Below are positions 32,141 to 43,999 of a DNA stretch of 64,000 bases, piece by piece (positions within the stretch are counted from its first letter, which is position 1; the number at the start of each line of letters is the position of its first letter). Position numbers and translations under genes: made by a program. The stretch spans positions 37,567,238-37,631,237 of the forward strand of contig CM070640.1 of the NCBI GenBank assembly GCA_036346255.1. Direction: 5' to 3'. The DNA comes from Ampelocalamus luodianensis. Its lineage: Eukaryota > Streptophyta > Magnoliopsida > Poales > Poaceae. The notes under the pieces are model-generated. The model ran no database searches and was not told the DNA's origin. It saw only the letters and a list, made by a program, of their open reading frames with translations.

Positions 32141-33344
32141 CAGATTTACCAGTGAGTGGAGTTTTCAGATGAGGATAGTGAGAAAGATTATCGAGATTTA
32201 GCAGCAGTTTAGCTAGTCCCTCTTTGTGCATATATATCTTGTAATTCTGAATGTTGCTCACACAAAAAAAAGGATGACATCAGGGTAGTACTGATAAATC
32301 CTTGAACCATTTTGTATTTCCCGGTTTAAGTTTCCTATAATCTTTTTCATTTGCTGCAATATAGAACTCTATTGTTGAGTGTAAAAATCAAATTATGCAA
32401 GAGTCACTGCTCTGTACTTAACCAATCATACCTAATCAGTACTCAGTAGATGGTACATAGTGTTAGGTGGGGCATTTCGTCTTTTCAGATAGCCACATGC
32501 AAGACTGAATCCACGATGATCTTGCTTCAGTGGGGAATAAATTGTATAACTTCAGGAGAAAGCAGAACAAGGCCTTGCTATCTTTGTATAGTGGTGAGGG
32601 GTTTGCAATTTGGGACCTTACTCACTTGTGATTGTGAATCAAATGCATAAACAAGGGCAAAAATAGAACGCACTTGTAAACTGTCTGATCATAAATCACA
32701 ACTCTTGGCAGTTCATAAATTTAGGTACAAATGTCTTGGAAATTTCACATGTTTTCCCTGCATGATCCGATCTTATTTCTGACAAAACAATTGCAAAGCG
32801 AAGGGCATGCCTAATGCCGTTTGAACTGATGGCAGTTCAGTCTTTGATGATACGGGCACGTGGATGTTCTGATGGAGCGACCAGATAGAATTGAGATTTC
32901 TGGTTTCTATTTTTTTTGTTTGATAATTTGATTTGATGAGTAAATGGCCAAAGATTTACTATTCAGAAGGACGCTTGTGTTATTGAGAATCACGAAGGGC
33001 ACTAATATGGAATTGGAGAAATAGAAGAGAAAGACATCACAAGAGGCTACATAGGATTACAAGACCATTGAATTAGTGCTAAATGGCACAATCCAGACCC
33101 TATAATTAAGAAAGAGACCTTCTACATGGTTTGGAAGGTATGATAGCCATTCATAGTTACAATCCGATGATCCACAATTAAAGGTATCTATGGAAAGGTA
33201 CTTTAGATAGATAATTCCATACTTATAAAATTAGAAGGGAAGGGTAATCTAGTAAAAGTACACGTCCCTCCGATTGTGCAGAACGTTGGTGCCACACAAT
33301 GAAGAAAGCAGATGCGGTGCAAGTGCGGTGCCTGACTGCTTGCG
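32141..33344. other. No supported gene
   Basis: Mixed AT-rich sequence without coding signals, terminal repeats or RNA-gene features that I can recognise. Confidence 0.4.
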
Positions 33345-33352
33345 GTGGTAAC

Positions 33353-33520
33353 CAGCGGCGGAGCCAGCGATGAGTCATGTCTCGGGCTAGGCTAACTCTC
33401 TGGTTTAAGCCTTCTATTTTTTTTGAATTTTTTGGTAATTTCTTAAGAAGGTTTTTAAGGACTTTTGGTCCTAAAACTCAAGGTATGGCCTATCTAGCCC
33501 GAGGCCTTGATCCGCCCCAG
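33353..33520. mobile_element. Small hAT-type MITE (168 bp) with exact 8-bp target duplication
   Basis: It begins CAGCGGCGGAGCCAG and ends GATCCGCCCCAG, an imperfect inverted repeat of the CAGNGGCGGA type common in plant hAT MITEs. GTGGTAAC flanks it on both sides exactly (33345-33352 and 33521-33528). There is no coding content. Confidence 0.85.
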
Positions 33521-33528
33521 GTGGTAAC

Positions 33529-33880
33529 AAGGTAGAGGAGCGGTGGAGCGGCACTCAACGGCACTCAACGGGTGTGGCAGTAGTGTACAAGAAGTGGTGG
33601 TGCAGCGGTGTTCATTTGTGGCAACGGCAGGTTCTCGATCGTTTGACGGCCACAAGCGGATCGATTAAGACGGTGTAGTCCTCTCAAGACTTGGGATGTG
33701 GTGATTTTGTGATTGTGAGATGACTTGTGAATCGATGGATTGGCAATTTTGGGATAACTTGCTATTAAATCCATTGAAAAATTTATTGTGTGAGCCAGCG
33801 CTGTAGTGATTTCAGGTATATTTGCATAGTGTGTGAGCAATTTACTTGGTTTTTCCACCAAGTCTATTATCATATCATCG
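33529..33880. other. No supported gene
   Basis: GC-balanced sequence; a short tandem CGGCACTCAA occurs at about 33549-33570. Nothing else was recognised. Confidence 0.35.
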
Positions 33881-34290
33881 GTTGATTACGCTAGCAATCA
33901 ATGGCAGAAAAGGCTTGGTGATGGGAGACTAGCATTGTGAGAAGATCAGTGAGGCACATGACGCAAATCTCAAATCTCAATAGCCTAAGGGCTTTGCAAT
34001 GGCGGTGATTGTCAAAGCCTCAAAGGCATATTCACATTTGTGAAGTATCATTTACATAATATATGAAACAATCACATAGTCAACTTAGCATGATCTTTCA
34101 ACAAAATATCTCTTATCATTTCTGTTGCGGTTGATGTAATGCTGGCAATCAATTGAATAAAGGGCTCTGTGACAGCCGATGGACCTCATAAGATGAGCCG
34201 TTAAGCATACGAAGCAACCCCAGTAGCTGAAGTGGGCTTAGCTGATTAGCATCGTGAGGTATCATTTTCACAGTATATGAAATGTTTATG
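33880..34290. repeat. Diverged tandem duplication of about 240 bp
   Basis: 33881-34073 and 34127-34288 share ordered landmarks: GGTTGAT then GC(T/A)GGCAATCAAT-like sequence, an A/G-rich run ending in GGC, and GTGA(A/G)GTATCATTT followed by ATATATGAAA/AGTATATGAAA. The copies are too diverged to align throughout by eye. Confidence 0.5.
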
Positions 34291-34411
34291 ATGATCATGA
34301 AGGATAAGCACCAGCATATGGCAATTGGTACATGTGTACAACTGTACAAGACTAATTTACTGTTCTTGAATAAATTTCTAAAATTCTTTACTTTGGTTTA
34401 AGTAATATAAC

Positions 34412-35231
34412 CAGGGGAAAAAAAACCGTCCGGTTACCGGCGGTAACCGCCGGTAACCGGAAATACCGGAGTGAACCGGGTTTTCAAAAACCGGCCGAAA
34501 AGTTTAAAAGTTGAATTCGAATTTTTGACTTCGTAATGTCATTCTTTGGTTGGTTTAGGCCTTTTTGTGCTAGATTACATATTGAAATATGTTCTTTTCA
34601 CATGTTATCTTTTAGTTGGTTGTTTTTTTATGTTATGAAAGTTTGAATCAATTGAATTTGAATACTTGCAATTGCATTGCTTACTTTGACAGCACATGAG
34701 TTGATTCTTGTATAGTTGGAGGAGCACATGGGTGGGTGCAGGCCAATAGTTACCTGTCCTTTGATTGTTTGCATTGGATGCTCCTTGCTGTCTTTACTTT
34801 TGCTGCTGCAGCAGTCCTCTCGTGTCTCCCTTTTGCTTGTTTCGTTGCTGGACAGGAGGGCAATAGCTAGCAGCTAGTGGCAGCAAGCAACACTCTCTTC
34901 TCCCCTCTTTTGCTTATTGATTGGCAGCACTTAGCAGCTAGTAGCAAAGCAAAGCAAGAAGAAAGAAGCGCGGCAGCAGCAGCAGAAGCAGCAGCAAGCG
35001 GCGGCGGCAAAGCAGCGATAGCAGAGCAGCAGCAGCAGCAATGTTTCCCGGTTTTTCCCGGTTTTTGCCGGTAACCGGGCGGTAACCGGGACGGTTACCG
35101 GTGGACACTGCGCTCCATTCAAATTTTGGTTTGCAAAATTCATCCGGGAAAATTCCGATTTACGTAATCCGCAGAATCGCGGCTATCGCTTTCGCCCCGA
35201 TCGAATCGCCCGCTTCGGTTTTTGATCCCTG
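34412..35231. mobile_element. Non-autonomous hAT element (820 bp) with exact 8-bp target duplication
   Basis: It begins CAGGGGAAAAAAAACCG and ends CGGTTTTTGATCCCTG (inverted match). AATATAAC flanks it exactly (34404-34411 and 35232-35239). Both subterminal regions are packed with GGTTACCG/CGGTAACC motifs (34432-34460; 35068-35103), likely transposase-binding sites. The middle has a CAG/GCA-rich tract (about 34965-35042). No transposase is encoded. Confidence 0.93.
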
Positions 35232-35424
35232 AATATAACTGCATCATTGTTTCTTTGTTACTTCATGCAGACTATGTAACTGAATATTAGACTATGTAAT
35301 TGTACATGAAGTACATAATTTTCCCATGATTTACTGATAACTGTGGCGGTGGCCAAAAATTACGTGATCGAGGGCTCTCCGCTCTCGTATGGGGAAGGGG
35401 AGCCGGTAGAGGAGGCAAAGGGAA

Positions 35425-36845
35425 GAGGGAGTTTTTGGCTGTTTTTGTCGCTGTTGGCATGCGTTTTAGCAAATCTAGCTCCCTCGCCCCACCAAAGCCG
35501 AAAATAGCACTATAGAGCCGTGAGGACGCTTCACATACCCTAATCCGTGCCTCAGGGGCCTGGAACCCATCATACGTGCCCCTAGGGCACGTTCTAGTCA
35601 AGTCCGGCCCCCGGGGGCACGGACAAGACAAGTCCAGCCCCAAGGGCACAACAATGGCGAAGTCCGGCCTTGAGGGGCACGACAATGGCTCAGTCGGCGG
35701 TTTTCAAAATTGAGTACAATGTTTTGACACTATTTTTGAAATACTATTTAACCCTTTGAAAAATTCAGCCGATAGTACTTTTTTCTTTGTATTTTTTCTT
35801 CCTGTTTTTTACCTCGCACTCGCAGCTTTAAATGTATTATTACATGTACTACAAAAAAAATTCACGAAATCACGACGCAACATAACAAATGCAGCACAAC
35901 ACATGCAGCGTCACCGGTCGTGGTACTGCGGCAGTAGTACATTGTTACCGACCACGGCGGCCCGAGGGGGTGGGGGTGCATGTGCACCCATGCTTGGTGC
36001 AGTAGTTTGGGCACCCCTTCCCATGCTTGGTGTTGGATTTGATACATGTGATAATACATATAAAATCAGGCATAAAAGGAAAACGCGTGATCTCATGCGC
36101 CCAATTTCGAGCTGTCTATTTTGGAATGCGACCTATTCTATGAGCGTATCATGTAGACATTGCTAGAGATGATATTTTTTGTTAATTTATTGGCTTAATG
36201 TGGATGATATTTTTAATGTTGTATTGTACCATAGGCTAGATAAGCTTATCCATGAACCAACTAAGGGAAATGCTTGGTATGCAGATCATATAATACCGTA
36301 ACCATACCCTTCGACTCGAGTGCGAATGTGTGAGAGTGAGACTACGACGTGAGCAAGTAGGCGACAACCTAACCCTAGAGACGGTGACTGTGTACTACTG
36401 TCGCGGTGTCACGGTCGGTGTTGTTGCGTGTGATATGCTGCGCCGTGATTTCATGTGAAAAATTTTGTGGAATTTTCTTGTGGTACATGTCATCATACAT
36501 TTGAAACTACGAACATGAGGGAAAAAACAAGAAGAAGTAAATACAAAGAAAAAAGTGCTCTCAGTTGAATTTTTAAAAGTGTTAAATAGTATTTTAAATA
36601 GTATCAAAACACTGTGCATAATTTTGAAAACCGCCGACCAAGCCATTGCCGTGCCCTTAGGGGCTGGACTTGGCTAGACCATGCCCCTAGAGCACGGACG
36701 ACGAGTTCCAGGCCCCTGGGGTACGAATTAGGGTACGTGGAGCATCCAAGCGGCTTCACGGTACCATTTTCGGCTTTGATCGGGTGAGGAGGTTAGATTT
36801 GCTAAAACATGCGCCAACAGTACCAAAACAACCAAAAACTCGTCT
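35425..36845. repeat. Large inverted repeat (two arms of about 460-520 bp, loop about 440 bp)
   Basis: The left arm (about 35428-35945) and the complement of the right arm (about 36385-36843) align along nearly their full length, with scattered mismatches and small gaps. Landmarks are GAGTTTTTGG at the outer ends, CAAATCTA, GCACGG, TTTTCAAAATT and AATACAAAGAAAAAAGT. Long inverted arms fit a foldback or Mutator-like element with long terminal repeats. Target duplication was not resolved. A transcript across it would form a long hairpin. Confidence 0.8.
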
Positions 36846-38625
36846 AGGAAGATGTACCAACATCCATTGCATTGCCTCATGAATTCATGCCATATAAGAT
36901 GTTACCTCTTTTTCGTCGATTCAATTTTGCTTTCATTTGTACCACAATATTCTTCATGATTGTATAACTGAAAATTTCTTTGCCAGTAACTGAAGTAGCT
37001 TAGGTTTCAACAGTAAGTTTCAGGCCCCAAAAATTCAAAATGCGTAGTAGTATTTTCTTCATGTTCTCGAACGAATCCAACATAGAAAACTTTGTGACAT
37101 TAGCATAACACACACAGTACATTGGTCTCTGTTGCCATTTATTCATAATGAATGATGCAAGTTTTGCCCATGCCATGTTTGAAAGAATGTCTAAAGGAGT
37201 CTATTTGCGCTGTCATGACTGATATACGCTACATGCTCGACGAAATGCCTAGGAAATCCTATGCATGACCTAATTTGGATGAATATAGATTGGTTGGATA
37301 TATGCATATGTGGTCACTACTGATTACAACCTAAATAAGTACACATTTTAGCCTTATGTACCATCCTATCCTTTCATATTTTTTCCCCTTATTTGGTTCT
37401 AAGATCTTTGAAGTTATGGTGATCAATGCATTGGTGTATTCAGTGCTTGCGCACAATGATGTACGATTGTCTTTGCATGAAACTCTAGATACTTCATGTA
37501 CTGAACTTTGATATGGCAATGTATTAGTACATTTCTTATTTCTGATATAGGTTATCTAAGATATAGTGCTCTTTGAAAACAATCTTCGTGGTTGCACATT
37601 TCCGTTATCTGATTTAGCATAAATTCTAATATATCACGCAGTGAGGTTGATGGCAACTGATGCGGGTAGAAGATGGCGGCCATGTCTCGGTTCGGCCAGT
37701 GTGTGGGACCGTGGAGGGCAGATTAGCGGCAGAAGTTCATGTAGTCATTAGTCTGTTAATTTCCTTCCTCTTCTTTTACCTTCCTACTTTGCAAGATTGT
37801 TTTCTTTTCGCACTTATGGAGGGTATTAAGCAAATATAGTCATGTTTCTTCAATTGCATACATTTTGTGTTGTAAGGTCTTATTATTTATTTGTTTGGGC
37901 TTGTCTGATGCGGCTGCTACATATGATTAGTTGATTACTAGCAAGATGGAAACAGAAATTATTATTGCTGATGGCTCATATCATTGCCTACCTAAACTAA
38001 GCTTCGTCTTTCCATTTATGGTATGTTTTTCTCTATTACCCCTGTTATTATCATTGATGAAAACAACATGTCAATGTATCATGTCCTTAGAGGAGAGTTT
38101 AGCCAATGATCATCGATCATACCTTCTTAAGAAATTGATCTGTTCATAGTTCTATACACTACAATTATTTGTGCCTGTTTGATTTTATTGAATGAATTTA
38201 GTGAAAACGTTGGGTTTCACCAAGTAGCCAATGTGTTTTTCACTTTTTTTCTCTTCCTTTCTCATAGGCTCATGGTGTTTTGTTCTCATTTAGTGGGGGT
38301 TTAGTCCATCTATAGTTGCATCATTTACTCCATGCATAGTTACTCCTTCTCTATATAACATGATGTTATTTACCATTTAGCACTGTGAAATTCTGAGGAA
38401 GTGTTCACTAAACTAGATTAAAATTTGTTTTTTTCTCTCTAGCAATGCTGGAATTTACCTCTTAGGACTCAACATAACAGCTCGTAATATAGCTTGTGTT
38501 TTAGCTAACCATGTTTAGACAACCAGCCACATTTAGGCACGCACATTTTCGTCTTGGTAATTAATTTACGGTTTAAGATTGCTCATGTATATACAACATT
38601 CTTATCATTTCCCGTGTCCACATAT
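36846..38625. other. No supported gene; may belong to the Helitron ending at 38666
   Basis: AT-rich sequence without domains. The matching Helitron 5' end (TC after an A) could not be located, so how much of this stretch is Helitron is unknown. Confidence 0.35.
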
Positions 38626-38629
38626 ATTA

Positions 38630-38666
38630 ATTCCCTAGCGGGGCGTAGCGCGCGCTTTCATCCTAG
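38630..38666 (+). mobile_element. Helitron 3' terminus (hairpin plus CTAG)
   Basis: GCGGGGCGTAGCGCGCGC can form a short GC-rich hairpin. It is followed about 8 bases later by CTAG (38663-38666) and then T. Helitron 3' ends have exactly this layout (hairpin, then CTRR, inserted before T). The grass-type wording TTTCATCCTAGT supports it. No Rep/helicase gene is present. Confidence 0.7.
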
Positions 38667-39572
38667 TAGATTTTACAATTTAACGACATACCTTAGCTAG
38701 TTTTTGGTGGGGAAACGAATTACCTATCTAGCCCTACACACCTACCTGACCCACAACATAAGTATCTTCTCTTAGATACCTCTTATCTTAGGCCATTGGA
38801 TTTGACCAAATGAACGGACCTCATAACTTTTAAGCACAGTAGAACATCTCGTTGGGAAGTAATCTAACCTGTCCATATGATGCAGTGAATTTTATTTTGC
38901 AAAGTCAGGCCAAGGTGGTGTTCATGGCTCCTGCCAAAAGTTGGCCACTCCGTCTCCAGTGGTTTATCGAGACAGTTGCCATTTTACCTATAACTAATCA
39001 AAGTGCCTGTGTGTTGCAATGGGATCCTAAACCTTAAAGTAAAAAAAAAAAAATTCCACACAAATATCAAGCAAATCAAGTAATCAAACGAGGGTGATTC
39101 ATATATCTGCAAGCTAATACCACATATCCATGTTAGTGCCTTAAATTGTTGCCAGCACAGCTACAGCTCCAGGGTGACGCGAAGTGAAAACAAAATAGAA
39201 TAGTTAGGCTAGTTGCTGTCAATCTATTTACGGATTTTGCAGAAAGTTTGCAAGAAAAAGAAACACTTGTCATTGCAAATGACCTTTCACTTTGCGTTAC
39301 AGAAGCAACATGCACTGCCAGTTCTCTAATCCACGCACAGAGAAATTGAAAGATAAATGTTGATTGCCACAAAACTGAACCAAGATCAATGGCCAAAAGG
39401 CATCACCTTGCAGCTGGTGAACCAGAGCTCCTCAAAACACACCAACCAAAGTGAGCCCAAGAAATGCCGAACCCAGCTGCTCATTGCCGTAAAAAACCCA
39501 CAAAATCTAGACACAACACAACATGGCGACACACCTGGACGGACAACCTCACCGCGGCAATCGGATCACGAC
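38667..39572. other. No supported gene
   Basis: Sequence without recognisable domains; an A-tract lies at 39042-39052. Confidence 0.35.
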
Positions 39573-39898
39573 GAGTTCTTTTTATTTTTTTAATCTTTTT
39601 CTAAAAAGTATTTTAAAGATAACATCTTCTTAACTTTATTTTTAATTCTGATTCTTTTGGCGTGACACAAGCACTTTGTCACGTTACGAACCTCGGCGTG
39701 GCAAACGAGTTTTGTCATACCATTCCTCTTGGCGTGACGTGATAGGACTTAGCCTAAAAACGGACACGTGTTGGCTTGATCAGTAACGTGACAACACGGT
39801 TTGATCACGTCACGGGTCATGACATGATTAAAGAGGTGAGAATTGGAAATAAAATTAAAATATTTTAAAAAAGATTAGAAAAAAATAAAAAGTACTCT
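39573..39898. mobile_element. MITE with AT-rich inverted ends
   Basis: The left end (GAGTTCTTTTTATTTTTTTA, 39573 on) and the complement of the right end (AAGAGTACTTTTTATTTTTT) match, followed on both sides by AATCTTTTT and TAAAATA-type blocks. The interior repeats GTGACGTGA/TCACGTCAC-like motifs. No convincing target duplication was found. Confidence 0.55.
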
Positions 39899-40454
39899 TG
39901 GACCTCGGTACGCGCCGTTCCAGTCCTTGTCACCTCGAACCCAAACAAGCTTCAGAGGATGCAAGAAATATGCAAGAAATATGCAAATTTCAGTACAGCT
40001 GCAGATTAGGAGAAGGGAGAAGAGGTAGAACCGTATAAGTATGCAAATGTGCAGAATTAAAAGGAGAGGAGCTGTGCTGTCAAGCTGGCCGGTTGGCAAT
40101 GGTAGGAACTGCTCTGCAGTCAAGAGTCAAGCTGGGCGGTACGGCAGCAGCGTGGTGGCCACGGAGATCGTGCGCGCCTTCCCTTCCTTCCGTTCGTGGG
40201 CACGCTGGCGCGTTCCCTTGGCTGGCTGCGGCGCAGGTAGTTCCGGCGAGAGGGAACCAAGTGACAGCGGCCGGCGATGATTTGAGTCGACTCTACCATC
40301 CAGGCTGCGTTCGGCTCCTCCCCCAATCCATGGCCTTCGACTCCACCGGCTCTCACTGCTCCCGTGGCGGCGTTTCCCCTCTGCCCTCTGGCATGCGTGG
40401 CCGTGGCGTAGGAGTCCATGACGGCGCTTCACTTCTGGCCAAAGGCGTGCGGAT
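39899..40454. other. GC-rich stretch without a recognised gene
   Basis: GC-rich from about 40080; small frames are open on both strands, as expected from base composition. It is broken on the right by the second copia element; the locus resumes at 44976. Confidence 0.35.
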
Positions 40455-40787
40455 CGTTAGTTAAGCCTTATACACTTGATTAGCTAGTCTTATTTCTTCT
40501 TCCTGCATGTTGTCTTTTTTTTTTTGGGAATACGCCTGAGTTTGCGGAGGGAGAACGCGTCATGCGGCGTGGGGATGCACACGCCTAAATCATGGCGTGA
40601 GAAGCGCTCTGCTCCAGGTTTCCTGTTTTGTATTGGTTTCCTGTTTTGTATTGTTGCCATACAATTGTCTAATAAAATGAGAAGGAAAGAACAGAAAACG
40701 TTGCGATTCTTTGGCAGCACAAAAATCCTCTGTTCGTGTGTGTCTTTACTCGGGTTCTCGCAGGTGATCATCGCCGGTGACCTGACA
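40455..40787 (+). repeat. 5' LTR of the second copia element
   Basis: 333 bp, matching 44644-44975 with a few differences, chiefly the length of a T-run near 40510. It ends GTGACCTGACA. Confidence 0.9.
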
Positions 40788-40788
40788 A

Positions 40789-40800
40789 TTGGTATCAGAA
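40789..40800 (+). promoter_or_regulatory. Primer binding site (initiator tRNA-Met type)
   Basis: TTGGTATCAGAA follows the 5' LTR by one base. TGGTATCAGA is the complement of the 3' end of plant initiator tRNA-Met, the usual copia primer. Confidence 0.85.
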
Positions 40801-40832
40801 CTCTAGGAGCTTGAACCCGTGCTTGCGCTTGA

Positions 40833-42392
40833 GTGGTCATGCCTCGGGGACGCACGCATTCGCCGCGTCGGCGCTTGTCTTCACCAGCGCACACATATCC
40901 TTCTGGCGGCCGTGCATCGGGCAGCGGCGGGAACAACAGTCGTGGTTACCAAGTGTACCACCGTGTTGTCAAGGAGACGGGCGGGACAACGAATTACCCG
41001 TTGTTGACAAAGACAAATTACAACGATTGGTCGCAGCTCATGAAGATCAAGCTTCAAGCAAGATGTCTCTGGAACGCCATCGAGTCAGGCGACGTCGAGT
41101 TCCACGAAGACCGAATGGCGTTGGACGCCATCTGTAGTGCAGTCCCCTCTGAGATGATTTCCACGCTCGCGACCAAGCCGTCTGCGAAGGAGGCGTGGGA
41201 AGGCATCAAGACGATAAGGATCGGTGATGACCGGATTCGCAAGACCACTGCGCAGAAGCTTCGACGGGAGTATGAACAACTCTCGCTCCGAGACGACGAG
41301 GCGGTGGAGGATTTCGCCATGCGTTTGACCGGCATTGTCAATCAGCTGACAACGCTCGGCGACCCCAAACCAGAGCAGAAGGTCGTCGAGAAATATTTGC
41401 GCATCGCCCATCTCAGGTACAAACAGCTTGTCCTCTCAATTGAGACATTGCTCGATGTTTCAACTTTGTCGGTGGAAGAAATCACCGGGAGGTTGAAGGC
41501 GGCCGAAGACGAGACCGAGCATCCATCCTCCCAGAGCAGTGGGAAGCTCTACCTGACGGAGGAAGAATGGCTCGAGCGCTACAAGAAAAGGGAGCAAACG
41601 AGCTCTCGTGGTGCCGGCGGCTCAAGCAGTCGTGGCAAGCGCTGGGGCGGCAGATGGCGTAGCCGCGGCGGAGGAGGAAGCTCCGAAGGAGGAGGCACTG
41701 CGTCGAATCGCAACAGAGATAAGTGCCGGAGTTGCGAAAAGACCAGCAACTGGGCCCGGGGGTGCCGATCCAAACCGAAGGGTGAAGACCAGACCCACGT
41801 GGCCCAAGATGATGAGCCAACACTCCTCTTTCTCGAAGCAAGCGCCATTGGTCCGATCGGCCAACAGGGATCGAACGGCTCCAAGCGCCTTAGTCCGATC
41901 GGCCAAAAGGGGGTTCGCCTCGGTCCGATCGGCCAACAAGGCGCGGAGGGGCAAGAAGCATTTGTGGTGGCGCCTGGCGGTGCAGAGGGCCAGGGAGCCT
42001 TCGCGACGCTCGACGGCGCGGAGGGAGTATCCGCGGCACTCGATGGCGCGGAGGGAGCATTCACTGTGCTCGGTGGCGCGGAGAAGAAAGAGGACTTCAC
42101 GGCGCTCGTAGGCTCAGAGGAGAAGGGGGCCTTCGCGGGGGCCTACGCAGCGCTAGGAGGCCCGGAGGAGCAGGATCCTCAGCGTTGGATCTTGGACACT
42201 GGGGCCACCAACCATATGACAGGGTCCCGGGTGGCGTTCTCCGACCTCGACACGGGCATCACCGGCTCTGTGCGTTTGGTGGCCCGCTGTCGTCGGATCG
42301 AGGGGAGCGGTGCGGTTTTGTTCGCGTGCAAGAACGGCGAACACCGTGCTCTTGTCAACACCTACTTCATCCCGCCTCCACCGCAAATATAA
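40833..42392 (+). pseudogene. copia gag with zinc knuckle and protease; Gly-Pro-Ile repeat insert
   Basis: An open frame of 519 codons. The gag fold (NYPLLTKTNYNDWSQLMKIK, LWNAIESGDVEF, AKEAWEGIKTIRIGDDR, KLRREYEQLSLRDDEAVEDF) is typical of UBN2-type copia gag. The zinc knuckle CRSCEKTSNWARGC has Asn where His is expected. Between it and the protease active site (WILDTGATNHM, near residue 450) is an unusual repetitive stretch of GPIGQQG-type units and then GAEG units. The frame stops at 42392, short of integrase. The ATG at 40839 is an equally good start. Confidence 0.8.
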
Positions 42393-43811
42393 TCGGTGTT
42401 GGCGGCTTGACGAGGTGGCTATCAAGTCCCGATTGAAGCGGCGTGATGCGCATCCGCGACGCACAATGGCGCCTCCTTGCCAAAATCCACCGAGTGCGGC
42501 CGGCTCTATGTGCTCCACATCAACATCGCACGGGTCGGTCGCTCGATCACGTGTCTTGGAGAAGACGCGTGGAGTTGGCATGCTCACCGGGCATATCAAC
42601 TTTGCCGCGCGCAAGTGGGAAGAGAAGAAGCGGTTCGAGGCTCGCCGATCTTGGCGACGCAAGTCGACCAAGTGTCGCGACGCATGTCTCGCCGGAAGCA
42701 TCGGCGAGCACCTTTTCCGCAACGTGCATTGAGTCGCCGCACCGAGCCCTTGGAGCTACCGCACGGTGATCATGCGGGCCAATTTCGCCACCAACACCCA
42801 AAGAAGAACCGGCTCTTACGCTTGTCGACGATTACAAACGTACATGTGGGTCACGCGTCTGCCGACCAAGGATGCCGCACCGACCGCCATCAAGCGTATC
42901 AAAGCCGCAACGAGCGGAAATGCGGTAAAGCTTCGCATTGTGCACGGACGAGGGGGAGAATTTACGGCAAGCTTCAGCGGCATCGTGTCGAAGTGGGTGT
43001 GCGCCGTGAACTCACGACACCCTACACGCCGTAACAAAATGGGGTTGTCGAACGGCGTAACCAATCGGTGGTGGGCATAGCACGCAGTATGCTCAAGGCG
43101 AAGGGTCTACCAGCCATGTTTTGGGGGGAGGCGATCACCACTGCCGTGTACCTCCTGAACCGGTCGTCATCCAAGAGCATCGGTGGTAAGACCCCCTACG
43201 AGCTCTGGACTGGGAACACGCCGGCCGTGCACCACCTCCGCACGTTTGGGTGCGTGGCGCATGTGAAGGTCAACATGCCCAACGCCAAGAAATTGGATGA
43301 CCGCAGCCGACCCATGATCTTCGTCGGCTATGAACCTAGATCCAAGGCGTATCGTGTCTACGATCCACGGTTAAGACGTGTGCACATAAATCGTGATGTG
43401 GTCTTCAACGAGCAGGCACAATGGGTGTGGACCGGCGATCAAGTGGCGAACGTCGACGACGACTTCACCATTGAGTACACCACCGTGGTGCAACCTGGCA
43501 TGGTCACCATGACCCAGCCAGCGCCGGCAGATGGAGCAATGACGCCTCCAGCGACAAACACATCTACGGCAGGCACATCCACTCCAAGTCCGATGGTGTC
43601 CATGAGTGTGCCGCCGATAGAATTTGTGTCGCGGAAGAAGTGCTCAACGACAACCATGATGATGCCCCACTTCGGTTTCGCATACGATCGGCGGTGTGCT
43701 AGGTCCGCGAACCCGCGACAGCAAAGACGTGAGTGGACAAAGACTCGCTTGGTAAGCGCTGAGGAACCAACCGTTCCAAGAGGCATAGCAGACGAGTGTT
43801 GGCGGCAGTAA
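42393..43811 (+). pseudogene. copia integrase remnant
   Basis: The catalytic half is scrambled by frame changes (traces include GHASADQG near 42850 and a shifted integrase core to about 43060). The C-terminal part is open from 43068: MVGIARSMLKAKGLPAMFWG, YLLNRSSSKSIGGKTPYELW and RTFGCVAHVKVNMPNAKKLD are typical of copia integrase. The frame ends in low-complexity Thr/Pro/Ala sequence before any RT motif. Confidence 0.75.
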
Positions 43812-43999
43812 CGCCGAGGAGTTGGCATCAATCGAGTCCAACGGCACTGGGAGCTCGTCGACCCACCTCGCCGCCCGATCGACTCAAATGGGTCTATAAG
43901 ACCAAGAAGGATGCACCGGAAACATTACCAAGTATAAAGCGCGGCTTGTGCCGTTGATCCTCTGAATATAGAAGGTTAGTAGGCGCATTGCGGTATCCG

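Noticed and set aside
33880..34350. snoRNA genes in the duplicated segment (TGATGATCATGA and CTGA-like boxes)
   Set aside because: Box spacing and terminal stems were not convincing.
34877..35074. A small frame with poly-Gln and poly-Ala
   Set aside because: It lies in a CAG-rich tract inside a non-autonomous hAT element; compositional only.
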